A DNA stretch of 64,000 bases from Sipunculus nudus (lineage: Eukaryota > Annelida > Sipuncula > Golfingiida > Sipunculidae): positions 48,055,676-48,119,675 of the forward strand of contig CM049311.1 of the NCBI GenBank assembly GCA_026874595.1, given 5' to 3'. The notes beneath the pieces were generated by a model. It searched no databases, was not told the DNA's origin, and saw nothing but the letters and a program-made list of their open reading frames with translations. A program made the position numbers and the translations under genes. Numbering within the stretch: position 1 is the first letter of the stretch; every line of letters begins with the position of its first letter. Of the stretch, positions 48,200 through 60,138 are shown in pieces.

Positions 48200-49420
48200 T
48201 TATGTAGATTCCTTGTCGCATTAGTTGTATGTCGCATATCGGGCATTGCTTACACGCAGTCAAGAGGACCAAAAATATTTATGGAATCAGTTTGTGGTCT
48301 AGCTCATACACAATAGCCTCTTTATCCCCTAAAGAGATTTTGCCAACAGCACTTATATTTGCTACAAATGCTGTGACCATTTCAGCCAATCATAGCGCAA
48401 GTTACCTCCAGCACCGAGACCCTTCTGATTGGTCCAACATACAAAGCTCCCCTATCGTGTAAGGACTCAAACCAACTTAAAAAGGACTTAAAAGTCAAAC
48501 AAACTGGCTGAATTCTTGCATACATACACTCTAAAAGACTAATAAGCTAGGTGATAACAAAACAATTCCATATTTTAAAGAAAGACGTTACTTACACTCT
48601 CTTGAGAGGCGCTCGATATGTACCAACAATGAACAATGATGTTAATCACATAAATAAGCAATGAGTCCGTTAATGACGGTACACGGCAAAGTTCCTGTTC
48701 ACTCTGTTTCTGGTTACATGACCAGCGCGCACACGTAATACCGGGATTTTACACTTTTTGCATCACTTAGTACCTGTTTTGTGTACAATACATTCAGTCC
48801 CACAGATTCACAATCTTTCGCTGGAGTATTTGACACAGTGTACGCACCGTGCACCGACTATTCCTTCTGGTCGTTGAATCAGCTGATGTCTTCTGGAATC
48901 ATCCAGATGTAGGTATCAGAATAAGCTCCCACACAGCAATATCCTGTATCTCTACAGTTAACGGTAAGCGTTTAAATAATGTCCTCGGTCTGTTCCTGGA
49001 AGCGCTCACAACAGGTTATAAATCGCCATATGCATCAGTCCTTAATATGCGATACTCGCTCTGAAGTCCTTTACTAAGAAATCAATTGAGGCCTTCCCAA
49101 GACATCGACTATCTACGCTTGTAGACATCACATCTCAACTGTCTCCACTGTGACACATGCAGACCTGCCCCCGGACTGCTGTTAATATCGCCAGGCTTTA
49201 CAACTCCGTTACGCTAGACAGGATTATTTGCCGAATATCGTGCGCCCCACGACTAATAATTGCTTGCTGACGTCACAACTCCCGCTCGTCTTCTGGCCAA
49301 TCAGCACCTCCGATTACGCCAACCGTCAATTACTACATGAATTCTAATAAGGATAGGCCTCCTTGGAACTTAACCAAACAGGTGCTATTCCTTTGAAATC
49401 TACGACACACACGCGTTACT
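48200..49420 (+). promoter_or_regulatory. CpG-rich, CRE/CCAAT-bearing promoter-like region
   Basis: A palindromic CRE (TGACGTCA, 49268-49275) is followed 22 bases later by CCAAT (49297-49301). More CCAAT/ATTGG boxes lie at 48386-48390 and about 48428. The region is richer in CpG than its surroundings, and a donor-like CAGTTAACG/GTAAGC is at 48963. No coding exon could be tied to it, so which gene it would serve and in which direction are unknown. Confidence 0.35.
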
Positions 49421-50662
49421 ATAGAGACCGCCAAACAGAGAAGGTTCGAACAGCATTAAAACTGTACCGAGATTAACATCAAACGAGGCACGTGTGCACT
49501 CTAACCACTAAACTGCTTTGAGATTAACATCAAATGAGACACGTGTGTTCTTTAATGAACGATCGCACGCTAATATCTAAACACGATAAATAATCAAAAC
49601 AATCATCTGGTTATACTCCCTACCAGAACACACAATATAACCCATTTTGGTTTATGGGTTAATAGTGAACTCTGTGACTATTACAAATTTGCCAATAAAA
49701 CTAGTTTGTCACGGTATGCGTGTATGTGAAATTCTTATGAGAAGAATTTATGTGCTTAACTTACATGTTTTGCCTGACATTTCCAGCTATTAATGAGATT
49801 AACCGAATTAAACCCTTGTTTTTAGGTAATAATGTGACCGCTGTGTCCACGTATGAGCATCTTTCTGAATGATGTGTTTTGGTAACACAAGTAAGTACAT
49901 CATAGATTTCTGGAATCCTCATACACCTCGTTTGTCCAATTCCCTTGAAGACCAAACTTTAACAATTGTAAAATAAACATCGCATCGTGCTTTGTGTATA
50001 TGTCAATATCTAATGTGATTGATACTTGACTGGAACGCTTACCTCTACTTAACCAACGATACCTGCTTTATGAGTGCTGAATGTGTTCCAATCAAAACAA
50101 AAGATTTGAGCTCCTATTTTTGACAAACAATGTGCTACCACTCCATCAAAATTATAGCCATGAGAGCATTATGATACCTGTTGATTTGGTATGGATCAAC
50201 ACATGAGAAATTCTCGATATATCAATGTTACCATGCCTTTGATCTTACATTTTATTCTACTGTAAGAATCATTGTATTAAATCAATACAAGTCATTCTTA
50301 TGACACTGTATTTTAACATCTTATACAGACATAACTGTATCAAATCTAATATATACAGTTCTACACTTTTTTGTGTGGTATTGTTAAATTATTCCTTACC
50401 ATATCAATATGACAGAAAAAAATATATCATTTTACAACTATGACAATATCAATAAGAGAAAGTTATAAGAATACAACATACATCTATTTTTATTTTGCCA
50501 CAACTTTACAACATACACATGCAAAAGTTCTTAAATGTCCCAAATTTACACACGGCATGTAAGATTTATAGTCTCTGGTTTATTTGTCATTACCTAAGGA
50601 TTGTCTTGTCTTCTTAGAAGGGCCATAATCAGGAGCTAAATTATGGTTATTCTTTCACTCTT
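49421..50662. other. Non-coding stretch, no gene recognised
   Basis: AT-rich sequence without recognised exons, elements or tandem repeats. Confidence 0.5.
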
Positions 50663-51585
50663 TCAGTTCAGTTTTGCTTTATACAAATGTTTCCCAACAA
50701 AACCATCCCAGCACACGGTCTAATTTCCTCGCATACGGCTGTTTAACACCGAATTATGGCTCTGCGTGTTGGCAAACACAGGCTGTGTACCATAACAAGG
50801 TCGCATGACCGGAGGTCCGCTTAAGAGGGGCGACACGTTGTTTTTCAGCCAGCAGAAACACGTATTACATTTTTTAGGCCAAGTCAGACCGGGCATCTTC
50901 TGATTGACACGTTGTAACATTCTTGCCCATTGACCTGGCCAGGGGTGGGGCATGAACACTGATTGACAGTCAATATAGATATGCCCCAGAGCCAATCACC
51001 GGCAGCTAAGGACTTCGCCCTCTGTCCCTCTGGGATAAAACCCCCTTGCCCTGGCGATACTCTCTCTCTTGGATCATCGAGCAGTGGACCCCTATGCCTG
51101 CCCTCTGTGGCAGGCAGAGGGTATATGGCTTCTTTCTCACCTTGGGGTTGGTTTTACGACAACCCAGGTGAAGAGCCACCCACTACCAAAGAGCAGTCCT
51201 TTTATCTAGCCTGTTAAGTATCTTTCTGTTTCATTAATAAATTTAGATAACAATATGCAGTCCTGATATTTTGAAGGTTTAGGCTTAAGTTTCATTCCAG
51301 TAAAAAAGTGTTATTTTATCTCTTGAAATTGTGCGAATGCATGTTGCCCAAGCCCTATTTCCTCCCAGAATAAATAAGTAGCTACAACGTGTTTTGGTTC
51401 AGCGATGCACACGGCCCCACGCGTTGTGTTTATGTTAACACCTTTCATCGTGCCCGGTCCACTGATTTTAACATTTGTTTACAGGAGAAAGCAAACAGTT
51501 TCAGGCCAATATTTTGGCAGGTACATATTTATTTTAAAGGGAAGAAGCTATTTTTCGTGTTAACTCAACATGCTTTAAAGGTGAT
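50663..51585. repeat. Duplicated non-coding block, copy 2 of the 43/51-kb pair
   Basis: Partner of 42589-43240. It is longer here because of a GC-rich insert at about 50940-51440. An open frame across the insert (50963-51217) is not shared with the other copy and has no recognisable motif. Confidence 0.72.
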
Positions 51586-51679
51586 TGGGCCCCTTTATGG
51601 TCTTCTGTTGTCTTTTCTGCTGATTTCTTCCACTTCCGGATCTTCTTTGAGTCATGGTATGGAAGGCGATGCAGAAGAT

Positions 51680-51870
51680 AGCAATAGATGGTTAGTACTC
51701 AGGCCTACTCACGTATACGTGATTGACAGAATAATCTGAACAGGGCAGCCCTATCAGCAGGTAAGGCTGTGATATGCATTCAACTACACCTACACGGTAT
51801 TAGAATGAGTGATGTTTTCTTTAATTGTTGATTTTTAGTCGTGCTGGTCAGTTACATGATCATTTGGGCC
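51680..51870. repeat. Duplicated non-coding block with hairpin, copy A2'
   Basis: Partner of 17812-18000. It directly follows the 43/51-kb block here, so the two blocks may be parts of one larger repeated unit of about 1.2 kb. Confidence 0.7.
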
Positions 51871-51930
51871 CCGCTTGACAAGCGTCTGCCTGTCCTTCCG
51901 TACCTCTGTTCTTCCGTCAGTGACACTTTC

Positions 51931-52530
51931 TTTCGCGCGCGATAACTCAACAACAACATACTGCAGCTTTTCCAAATTCACAGAGATGATTGGTACATAT
52001 AAGGTCTCTAGACCTATTGAATTACAGACCTGTCAGAATTCTAATGTGGCCGCCACAGCCCGATCGCTGATGTATTTTCGCGCGCGATAACTCAACAACA
52101 ACTTACTGCAGCTTTCCCAAATTCACAGGGATGATTGGTACCTATAAGGGAGGGGTCTGGACCTATTAAATTACAGACCTGCCGAAATTCCTATATGGCC
52201 GCCACAGCCCGATCGCTGATTTTCTTTCGCGCGCGATAATTTAACAACAACATGTCTAAGCTTTCCCGAATTCACAGGGATGATTGGTACATATGAGGGC
52301 TCCAGACCTATTGAATAACAGACCTTTAAGAATTCCAATATGGCCGCCACTGCTTAATCGATAATTTTGTTTCGCGCGATAACTCAACAACAACATACTT
52401 CAGCTTTCCTTATTTAACAGGGATCATTGGTGCCTATGAGGGCGTCCGACCTATTGAATTACAGACTTGTTAAAAAATCAAATATGGCCAACAGACTACA
52501 TTCGGTGATTTTCTATTGCACACATTATTT
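51931..52530. repeat. ~147-bp tandem array, about four copies
   Basis: Units start at about 51931, 52076, 52225 and 52370 with TTTCGCGCGCGATAACTCAAC, then CAGNTTTCC-AATTCACAG-GATGATTGGTAC, GACCTATTGAATTACAGACCT and ATATGGCCGCCACAGCCCGATCG. A decayed fifth copy runs out near 52530. The CpG-rich start contrasts with AT-rich neighbours. Confidence 0.9.
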
Positions 52531-52813
52531 CAGACATATCTTCTTTAATATCATTTGATCTAGTAGGATTTTTTCCCTCATGCATAATAATAAAAACCTG
52601 TTTCTGTTTGTCATATTTTTAAAAATTTACCTTAATATTTCACCCATATGTCAAAAAGTCCAGCACTAGCAGAAACGCGGGGCCCTCTGAGGACCATTGT
52701 CCGACCACATCTACTTAGTAATGCAACTCTGGTTGGGCACCCCTGCTGTCACAGGTGTAAAGTAATTGTATCCGCCAAAACAGAGTTTTGCGGATACTAT
52801 GTTTTCAGCTGGA

Positions 52814-52844
52814 CGCCGCCGCCGCCGCCGCCACCGCCGCCGCG
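52814..52844. repeat. (CCG)n trinucleotide repeat
   Basis: About ten CCG/GCC triplets with one CCA interruption. It lies between the 147-bp and 280-bp arrays in a GC-rich stretch (52640-53000) that otherwise shows no recognisable gene. Confidence 0.9.
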
Positions 52845-53010
52845 TAGTTGTCCGGAGAACTCCTCCGTAACCGTCTGGGCGGAATTTTCCGAAACCCGGG
52901 ATTATGTTCGGGTCACATGTGAACTGCTGCGCCCCGATTTTGTTTTGACCTCTGACCTTTCCTTTGCGCTCTGCGTCCGTTTGTGCGTCTGTTTCCACAC
53001 ATAAACCCAC

Positions 53011-54240
53011 ATATCTCGGGAACCGTTTGACCGATCAGGAAAATTTTTTTGCACAAATGTAGCCCTCGGAGAGCTTTATAACATACACCAAAAATGGTGG
53101 CGCCACCTGCAACCATGTTTGCACAGTGTCCATCTGTTCGTCTGCCTTGGGTTAAAATCACTCATATCTCTGCAGTGACTTGACTTATTCACCTGAAATT
53201 GGGCATGCGTAAACATCCTGGATAGCTTTTCTGATTTTATGACAGGTGGCGCCACCTGCATTCACGTTTACGCTGCAGACATCCAAGCTCATATCTCGGG
53301 AACCGTTTGACCGATCAGGAAAATTCTTTTGCACAAATGTAGCCCTTGGAGAGCTTTATAACATACACCAAAAATGGTGGCGCCACCTGCAACCATGTTT
53401 GCACAGTGTCCATCTGTTCGTCTGCCTTGAGTTAAAATCACTCATATCTCTGCAGTGACTTGACTAATTCACCTGAAATTGGGCATGCGTATACATCCTG
53501 GATAGCTTTTCTGATTTTATGACAGGTGGCGCCACCTACATTCACGTTTACGCTGCAGACATCCAAGCTCATATCTTGGGAACCGTTTGACCGATCAGGA
53601 AAATTCTTTTGCACAAATGTAGCCCTTGGAGAGCTTTATAACATACACCGAAAATGGTGGCACCACCTGCAACCATGTTTGCACAGTGTCCATCTGTTCG
53701 TCTGCCTTGGGTTAAAATCACTCATATCTCTGCAGTGGTTTGACTAATTCACCTGAAATTCGGCATGCTTATACATCCTGGATAGCTTTTCTGATTTTAT
53801 GACAGGTGGCGCCACCTACAATCAAGTTTACGCTGCAGACATCCAAGCTCATATCTAGGGAACCGTTTGACCGGTTGGGCCAAAATTTTGCATGTGTATA
53901 GATCTCACATAGCTCTCTATCATATGCAAAACTGGTGGCGCCACCTGCAGCCATGTTTGCACAGCTCCCATCTGTTTGTCTGCCATGGGATAAAATCACT
54001 CTTATCTCGGCAGTGGTTTGACATATCTGCCTAAAATTTTGCAAGTTTATACATCCCCGACAGCTCTCTTTTTTTATGACAGGTGGCGCCACCTGCATTT
54101 TAGTTTATGCAGCAGATATCCAAGCTCATATCTTGGGAACCGTTTGACCGATTGGGCCAAAGTTTTGCATGTGTATAGAGCTTTCTGGATTTTTTCGTAG
54201 GTAGCGCAACCTACATACACAATTTGGCTGCAGACATCCA
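53011..54240 (+). repeat. 280-bp two-part tandem array built on GGTGGCGCCACC
   Basis: Units begin ATATCTCGGGAACCGTTTGACC at 53011, 53291, 53571, 53851 and 54128, a period of 280, 280, 280 and 277 bases. The first three full units are almost identical and the later ones are diverged. Each unit is itself two diverged ~140-bp halves, both with an ATATCTC start and the 12-bp palindrome GGTGGCGCCACC (for example 53097-53108 and 53245-53256), so this is a higher-order repeat. Open frames within it (53246-54256, both strands) repeat with the array and are not genes. Confidence 0.93.
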
Positions 54241-55258
54241 TGCTAATATGCAACACTTCACCCGTTCCACTCTGATTTAGGCGGATACAAGTAGTCGCTT
54301 GTCGACTACCCGTATTCTAGTTCTCATATCGTTCCCCTGTAGGAATTTTCCCATAGATAATAGAAAGAAAAACACAGAAATTTAAGTTAAATTTTACCAC
54401 ATGGCCGACAGATTTGTCCTTAACCTTATATTGCAAGTCTAGAAGTTAAACATGATAAACATGGAACTAGAAGGGTCGCGGCAGGCTACTGAACTTCGCC
54501 TTGTGTCGATTATATTTAAGCCCCTTAACACGTCTAAATGACTAAACCTAGTGCTGACCAGACGTGGCCCAGTGGCTCATGTCTGCATCATTCAAGTGCA
54601 CGCAAAAGAGTGGGGTGGCCTGAACATTCCCGGCTGTAGGCCAGTCTACTTTACAATAGGAGTGGCATTAATAGATCAGTCCAAATACTGATAGCTTAGG
54701 GGAAGTAGGTCTGATGGATGTCTAACACCTTCACCCCCCCCCCCTTTATTTGGAAAAAAAACAAAGTTTTTTTGTGTTAAATAAAGAAGACAACAAAGCA
54801 ATTTTGAACAGACGCACATTACAGCCTCCAAGTTAAAAAAAATAAAAACCTAGGGACAGAGATTCCAGGAAACACCTTGAGCTTGTAATTAATTGTTCTT
54901 TGACCTGACAGAGCTGGCAGTATTTATTGTATATAACTGTAATGTCTTAATATGTTCCCCCTCCCACAATTTTGTATATTGGTAAGTTTATTCAAATAAA
55001 CACATCAGATAGTAATGGAATTAAAACAAAATAGAATAGCATTTCATGCATCAGTAAAACATTAATGTTTGCAAAATATTTTGCATAATGTCCAAATTGG
55101 CTGCACTGTGTCAGCATATAACAAAATAAATTTACTCATAAATTACTGAGCATGTAGCATTTAAAAATGTCTTTTCATTATAACTTTGCACAAGGTGTGG
55201 CAAGTCCTTTGGCAGATTTTTATCTATTGTATTGCTATAATTTTTTTAAATGTATATG
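54241..55258 (-). other. Probable 3' UTR and downstream flank of the 55-kb gene
   Basis: Follows the stop codon at 55259 on the minus strand. Minus-strand AATAAA words occur near 54923 and 54745. No other gene is seen. A poly-C run sits at about 54735-54744. Confidence 0.4.
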
Positions 55259-55366
55259 TTAGGAGCACTGCTGCTGGGCAACATCAACTGTATCCCTCGT
55301 GTTGTAACTTGTAGGTGTGCTGAACATACTGGTGTGTGAAGGAGGCAGAACATGTACGTCTTTCTC
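55259..55366 (-). CDS. Terminal coding exon of an unidentified gene
   Basis: A 108-base exon after a strong acceptor (TTTATTTCTCTGCAG). In phase 0 it encodes 35 residues starting EKDVHVLPPSHTSMF and ending DVAQQQCS, then TAA. The composition (Ser, Thr, Pro, Gln rich) looks like a disordered cytoplasmic tail. The other two frames are closed or lack sense. No homology is recognised, so no function is offered. Upstream exons should lie above 55.4 kb on the minus strand, which would place the Gypsy element (56184-62008) in an intron, antisense, or upstream of an unseen exon. None was found up to 64.0 kb. Confidence 0.6.
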   Translation of the reverse strand, partial: EKDVHVLPPSHTSMFSTPTSYNTRDTVDVAQQQCS

Positions 55367-56178
55367 CTGCAGAGAAATAAAACAACGCCGCATTATCTAT
55401 TCCTAACAAATTATATCACAATACATATCAATTAAACAACTCTGACTTAAAATAAAATGTGATTTTTGTTTACTACCGCTTAGAGCCTACAGGTCTGAAT
55501 AACTTTTACATGCTAGACTGATCTGGTTAATGTAACAATTATCATATACAGGTTGATTGAAGAATATGGTCTGGTCATAACAATACATTACCACGGTTTA
55601 TATGTACCTAAATGGATGCAAACATGCATGAATACCAATTAAACTCAAAGTATAATAAAATGTTTTCATAATTAATTGTTATAATTAATTCGGTTATGCA
55701 AGTCATGTTATACTAATAGGAAGAAACTAAATACCCTTAAACCGTAAGCTGTACCAATAGATTACTGTATCAGTTTGCAAAGAGACCAAATGAACAGACT
55801 ATATCAGTCTTTCCTGACACTCGAAAGGTACACAAAGCTACTGCACCTGATAAGCGTATTGACAGCTGACTGCTTATTCAACAGAGACATGACCTGAGGA
55901 CAGGTTCTTGGTAGATAGATATCAGATTTGTTATCAATTAGGGTGTCTTTAGTGCCCATTGAAGGTCTTATTCTGTATCTCGGACACCTCGGTCAGTGAT
56001 GAGTGCTTTGGAGTCACAAAGGCTGGTAGCCGTTGTGTGTTACATCATCTGACACCAGTATGTAGGCTCGACAAATATGCCTGAACTTATGACTTTTATT
56101 ATCTCACTGTGCAATATACATGTGACTGGACATGTGATAGATTTCTCAATATAGTTATTTACCAACTTTACAAATACC
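55367..56178. other. Intron or intergenic stretch before the retrotransposon
   Basis: No exon or repeat recognised. Confidence 0.5.
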
Positions 56179-56183
56179 TCTTT

Positions 56184-56395
56184 TGTTATAATATGACCTC
56201 ATGCATATACAACAACCTCATGCATGTGTATCTTTTACGATGAGTTACTGACCCAGTACTGTATGGGCAGTCTGTGCTACATCATCCGACTGGACAGTCG
56301 TGTTTACAAGTGCTTATATGTACCCTGTGTCACATATAATAAATACAGACATATACACCATCTGGATTATTTATTTATTAGATCATAACATAACA
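56184..56395 (+). repeat. 5' LTR, 212 bp
   Basis: Starts TGTTATAATATGACC and ends ACATAACATAACA (TG...CA). It contains TATAATAAATACAG, which could serve as TATA box or polyadenylation signal. Aligns along its full length with 61800-62008. Confidence 0.95.
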
Positions 56396-56409
56396 TGGTG
56401 TCAGAAGTG
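56396..56409 (+). promoter_or_regulatory. Retrotransposon primer binding site
   Basis: TGGTGTCAGAAGTG starts immediately after the LTR. TGG followed by tRNA-3'-end complement is the usual form. I did not assign the tRNA. Confidence 0.85.
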
Positions 56410-57155
56410 CTACCCACCAGAAAACATGTGGTCCAGCACAGGAAATTGATCCTATAGACTTAGGAATAAGACAAAATTTAGTGGACTGGAAGACAAAGGA
56501 TTACATACATTGTGGCTGGTAATGTAGTCAAGACTTAGAGACAACAGCAGATTTGTATGTATGTTCCAAAATACTTTCTACAGTCACATGTACGCCAAAC
56601 ATACAATCTGTAAACTTTTCAAGTAAATGAAAGACTAAAATAACCCAGGCTGGTCAATTCTTTATCAGGCCACATGCATGCACTGTGACAAAGCACAGCC
56701 AATAGTAGACATTCATAAAATTACTTACCAGTCAGTGACACCAGCCTCCTACAACCCTGATCCAGACAAAACTTAGCTGACCTGAAGGTCAAACTCCCCG
56801 CTCCCGTTTATGGACAAACAGGGACAAGGGGTAACAACTAACAACAAGTGTGACAGGTCAAGAACTTTAACCCATCCACAACAACAATAACACAAGATCA
56901 AGAACATTAAACCAGCATGTGAGACAAGCACCTGTTTCACTGAATAAAGGAAAAACGAAATATACAGCTATTGTGAATACATTCATGGACCTATCGTCCT
57001 TTGAATACCTATCTACAGTTGCTGTGCACTATATTCATAGAACTTTGTGCTTTGGATTACCAGAGATAAAGGACTATATAACTGTAAATTTTTGTTTTTA
57101 ATCACAGGAAATTGTATCTTGCATGTTAGTACTTGAAACATTTACTTGAGTCACA

Positions 57156-57889
57156 ATGGCTGAGCTTTCAGGTGTACCCATACCATCATTAGACTGGAAA
57201 TCACCTTACATTGCAGAAGCATTCAGAAAGTTTAAACAAACATGTAAATTTATATTCAATGGACCACTTGCAGAGAAGTCAGAACTTGTTAAAGTACAGT
57301 ATCTAATGTTATGGATTGGCGAGGACGGCCGAGACATCAGAAATAGCTGGAAACTTACAGATTCACAGCAAAAGAAACTAGACGTGCATTGGAAACGATT
57401 TGAAGACTATGTAAAGCCAAAATCAAATTTTAGAGTTGCCAGGTTTCAGTTACGTGCCTTAAAACAAGAGGCTGGTGAGACAGTTGATGCTTTCATGACG
57501 AAAGCTAGAATTCTAGCTGATGGCTGCCTTTACGCAGACACTGAAGAGCAAATTTTAGACGCTCTAATAGCTGGGGTCAGCAATGACGATGTACAAAGAA
57601 TTAATTTCTAAACACGAATCGCTTACACTTGACAGTGCATTGGGTATAGTCAGATCATATAAGGCTACACAAACACTAATGAATGATATTCAAGACACAA
57701 AAAAAGGTCCATCTGATTCGAAGCAGACGGGACAATAGACAAAGCACAAGACATTTTTAAGACAAACCAGCACCACACAGGACTGGACAGTGCTGGAATT
57801 GTGGACAAGGACATCCACGTGGGACTAGTTGCCCAGCAGCAAGATCCACATGTGAAGGGTGTGGTAAATTAGGTCGCTGGGGCAAATGT
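57156..57889 (+). pseudogene. Gypsy gag relic with zinc knuckles
   Basis: An open frame of 151 codons from ATG at 57156 carries a Gag capsid-like region with the alpha-helical retrotransposon pattern (LMLWIGEDGRDI, RFQLRALKQEAGETVDAFMTK). The frame breaks at about 57590 and the homology goes on in another frame. Two zinc knuckles follow at 57791-57889: the first is C-x2-C-x3-H-x5-C, and the second has Arg where His is expected. Gag proteins package the element RNA. The frameshift, the stop and the knuckle change show decay. Confidence 0.82.
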
Positions 57890-58148
57890 GTTTATTAAAA
57901 AAAATCAGCAAACCCAATAACAGAATGAGGTATCAAACCGACAGACAGGGGTCACAATCTAGACCTGGACAGTATGGACAGACACAAAGACAGCCATGTT
58001 ATTCTGACAGGAGGGTGCATGAAATTGCCAATGAAGATCACGATCACGACATTGAACAGATTGATAGGGACTTTAAGGAATTTGATTTTTTGACACTATT
58101 GATGTTGAGCACGTTGGGAATAATGAATCATGCTCTAGCTCACTGACA

Positions 58149-60086
58149 TTGCCAGGTAAAACAATACAGACCATATTCAACGAGGGGCCTCGTGATCAGG
58201 CATTTGCAAATATCGACATTAACACAGAAAAAGGAACCTATGCTGTGAGATGTAAACTCGATACTGGGGCACAGTCAAACACCATGCCAGCAAGACTGTA
58301 TAAAGTGCTATTTCCAAACCAACTGACAAGCAACGGGCAACCTGCTGGCTTACAATCACCAAAGGTCAAGCTTCTTGCCTTTGGTGAGACAGAGATAAAA
58401 CAACACGGACAATGTGAACTTCAATGCTCACAACAAGACAAGACACTCGCCCTTGATTTTCATGTAACTGAGGCTGAAGTTCCAGCAATCTTAGGCCTGA
58501 GATCATGCATAGACTTCGGACTAATCCACCTGAACTGTGAAGACGAACGAGACTGTAGAACATGCCACGAACAAGGCCAAATATTTGTGGTACACAATGA
58601 CAGCCCAGACAACTTAAACAACAACCTTGGCAGTATTAGTGGTGATCCCAAAAGAGACTTGATGGACAAATTTCCTGAATGTTTTAAAGGGGTTGGATTG
58701 TTCCCAGGCGAATACAACATAAAGCTTAGACCAGACGCCGAACCTGTAATCCAACCACCCAGACGTTTGCCTGAGGCACTGAGAGAGCCTCTCAAAAGTC
58801 TAAGGAAAGAACTAAAAAGAATGAAAGACTTGGACATAATTGAAAAGGTTGATGGCCAAACTGACTGGGTCAACAGCTTAGTATATGACACAAAGCCGAA
58901 TGGCGATCTCTGGATATGCTTAGATCCCCGTGATCTAAACAAGTGAGTCAGACGAGAACACCACTACACACCAACCCTTGACGACGTGCTGCCAAAACTC
59001 GCAGGTGCAAAGATATTCAGCATACTAGATGCTAGATCCGGATACTGGAACATTAAACTCGATGAAGACTTTAAATTGCTGACGACATTCAATTCTCCAT
59101 ATGGACGGTGCTGCTTCAAAAGACTTCCCTTTATCCTAGTTTCAGCTCAGGGCATTTTCCAAAAGACAATCGATCAGACATTCGACAATCTGCCTGGCGT
59201 TATTAAAATTGCTGACGACACAGTTGTGTGTGGAAAGACTGTTGAAGACCATGACAGAAACCTCTTAAATGTGTTACAGCGTACACAACAGGTCGGACTC
59301 AGACTTAAACCAGAGAAATGTACAGTAAAGCAGAACAAGATAAAATTCTTTGGGCACTACATATCTGACAAAGGTGTAGAGGCAGATCCTATGAAAGTTT
59401 ACTCTATCAAAAGAATGAAACCACCCTAAAAAATCAGTGAGGTACAATCACTTCTTGAAATGACGAGTTATCTTGGTCGATTCATCCCAAACATGTCTCT
59501 GCTGACAGCACCCCTCAGAGACCTGACAAAGAAAGATGTAGACTTTACATTGGCACCTGAACATAAAAAAGCCTTTGATAAACTGAAAGAAGCCCTCGGT
59601 TCCACACAAGTGTCGGCATACTTCGACCCAAAGAAACCACTTGCTTTACAAACTGACGCCAGCAAGAAAGGTGTTGGGGCAGCACTTCTACAAGATGGAA
59701 GGCCTGTCGCGTATGCAAGTAAAAGTCTAACAACAAACACAGAGTCAAATTACTGCAACATTGAGTGGGAGTTGCTTGCTTTTGTGTTTGGCCTAGACAG
59801 ATTCCATCATTATGTGTATGGCCGACATGTATTAATAGAATCCGACCACAGACCACTTGAAAGCATTGCAAAGAAAAACCTCACAAGCGCACCACCCAGA
59901 CTAATGAGAATGCTACTGAGAATTCAGAGGTATGATTTTGAAGTAAAATATGATCCAGGTAGAACGATACCAATCGCTGACACACTGTCAAGACTGACAA
60001 TGGGAGACGAACCAAAGGAAATGCAAGACATGGACATAACTGTACATAATGTAAAAAAACTAAGGAAATGCAAGACATGGACATAA
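58149..60086 (+). pseudogene. Gypsy protease, reverse transcriptase and RNase H relic
   Basis: One reading frame is interrupted by two in-frame stops only (TGA 58944-58946, TAA 59427-59429), so these are nonsense changes and not frameshifts. In order: aspartic protease active site LDTGAQ (about 58257); RT with PPRRLP entry and DPRDLNK, the YGRCCFKRLPF region and the catalytic IADD (about 59208-59219); connection; RNase H with LQTDASKKGVGAALL (about 59648), NIEWELLAFVFGLDRFHHY and ESDHRPLE. Polymerase residues are preserved although the frame is broken. At 60015-60102 a 47-bp segment is tandemly duplicated and shifts the frame before integrase. Confidence 0.9.
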
Positions 60087-60138
60087 CTGTCATAATGTAA
60101 CAAATGTAACTCAACACCGACTGGACAAAATCAAGGCC

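Noticed and set aside
50963-51217. 84-codon frame in a GC-rich segment
   Set aside because: Not shared with the duplicated partner block and has no recognisable domain.
53246-54256. Overlapping repeated frames on both strands (MAPPAFTFTLQTSK, MQVAPPVIK types)
   Set aside because: They recur with the 280-bp array and start within the palindrome; no gene family is recognised.
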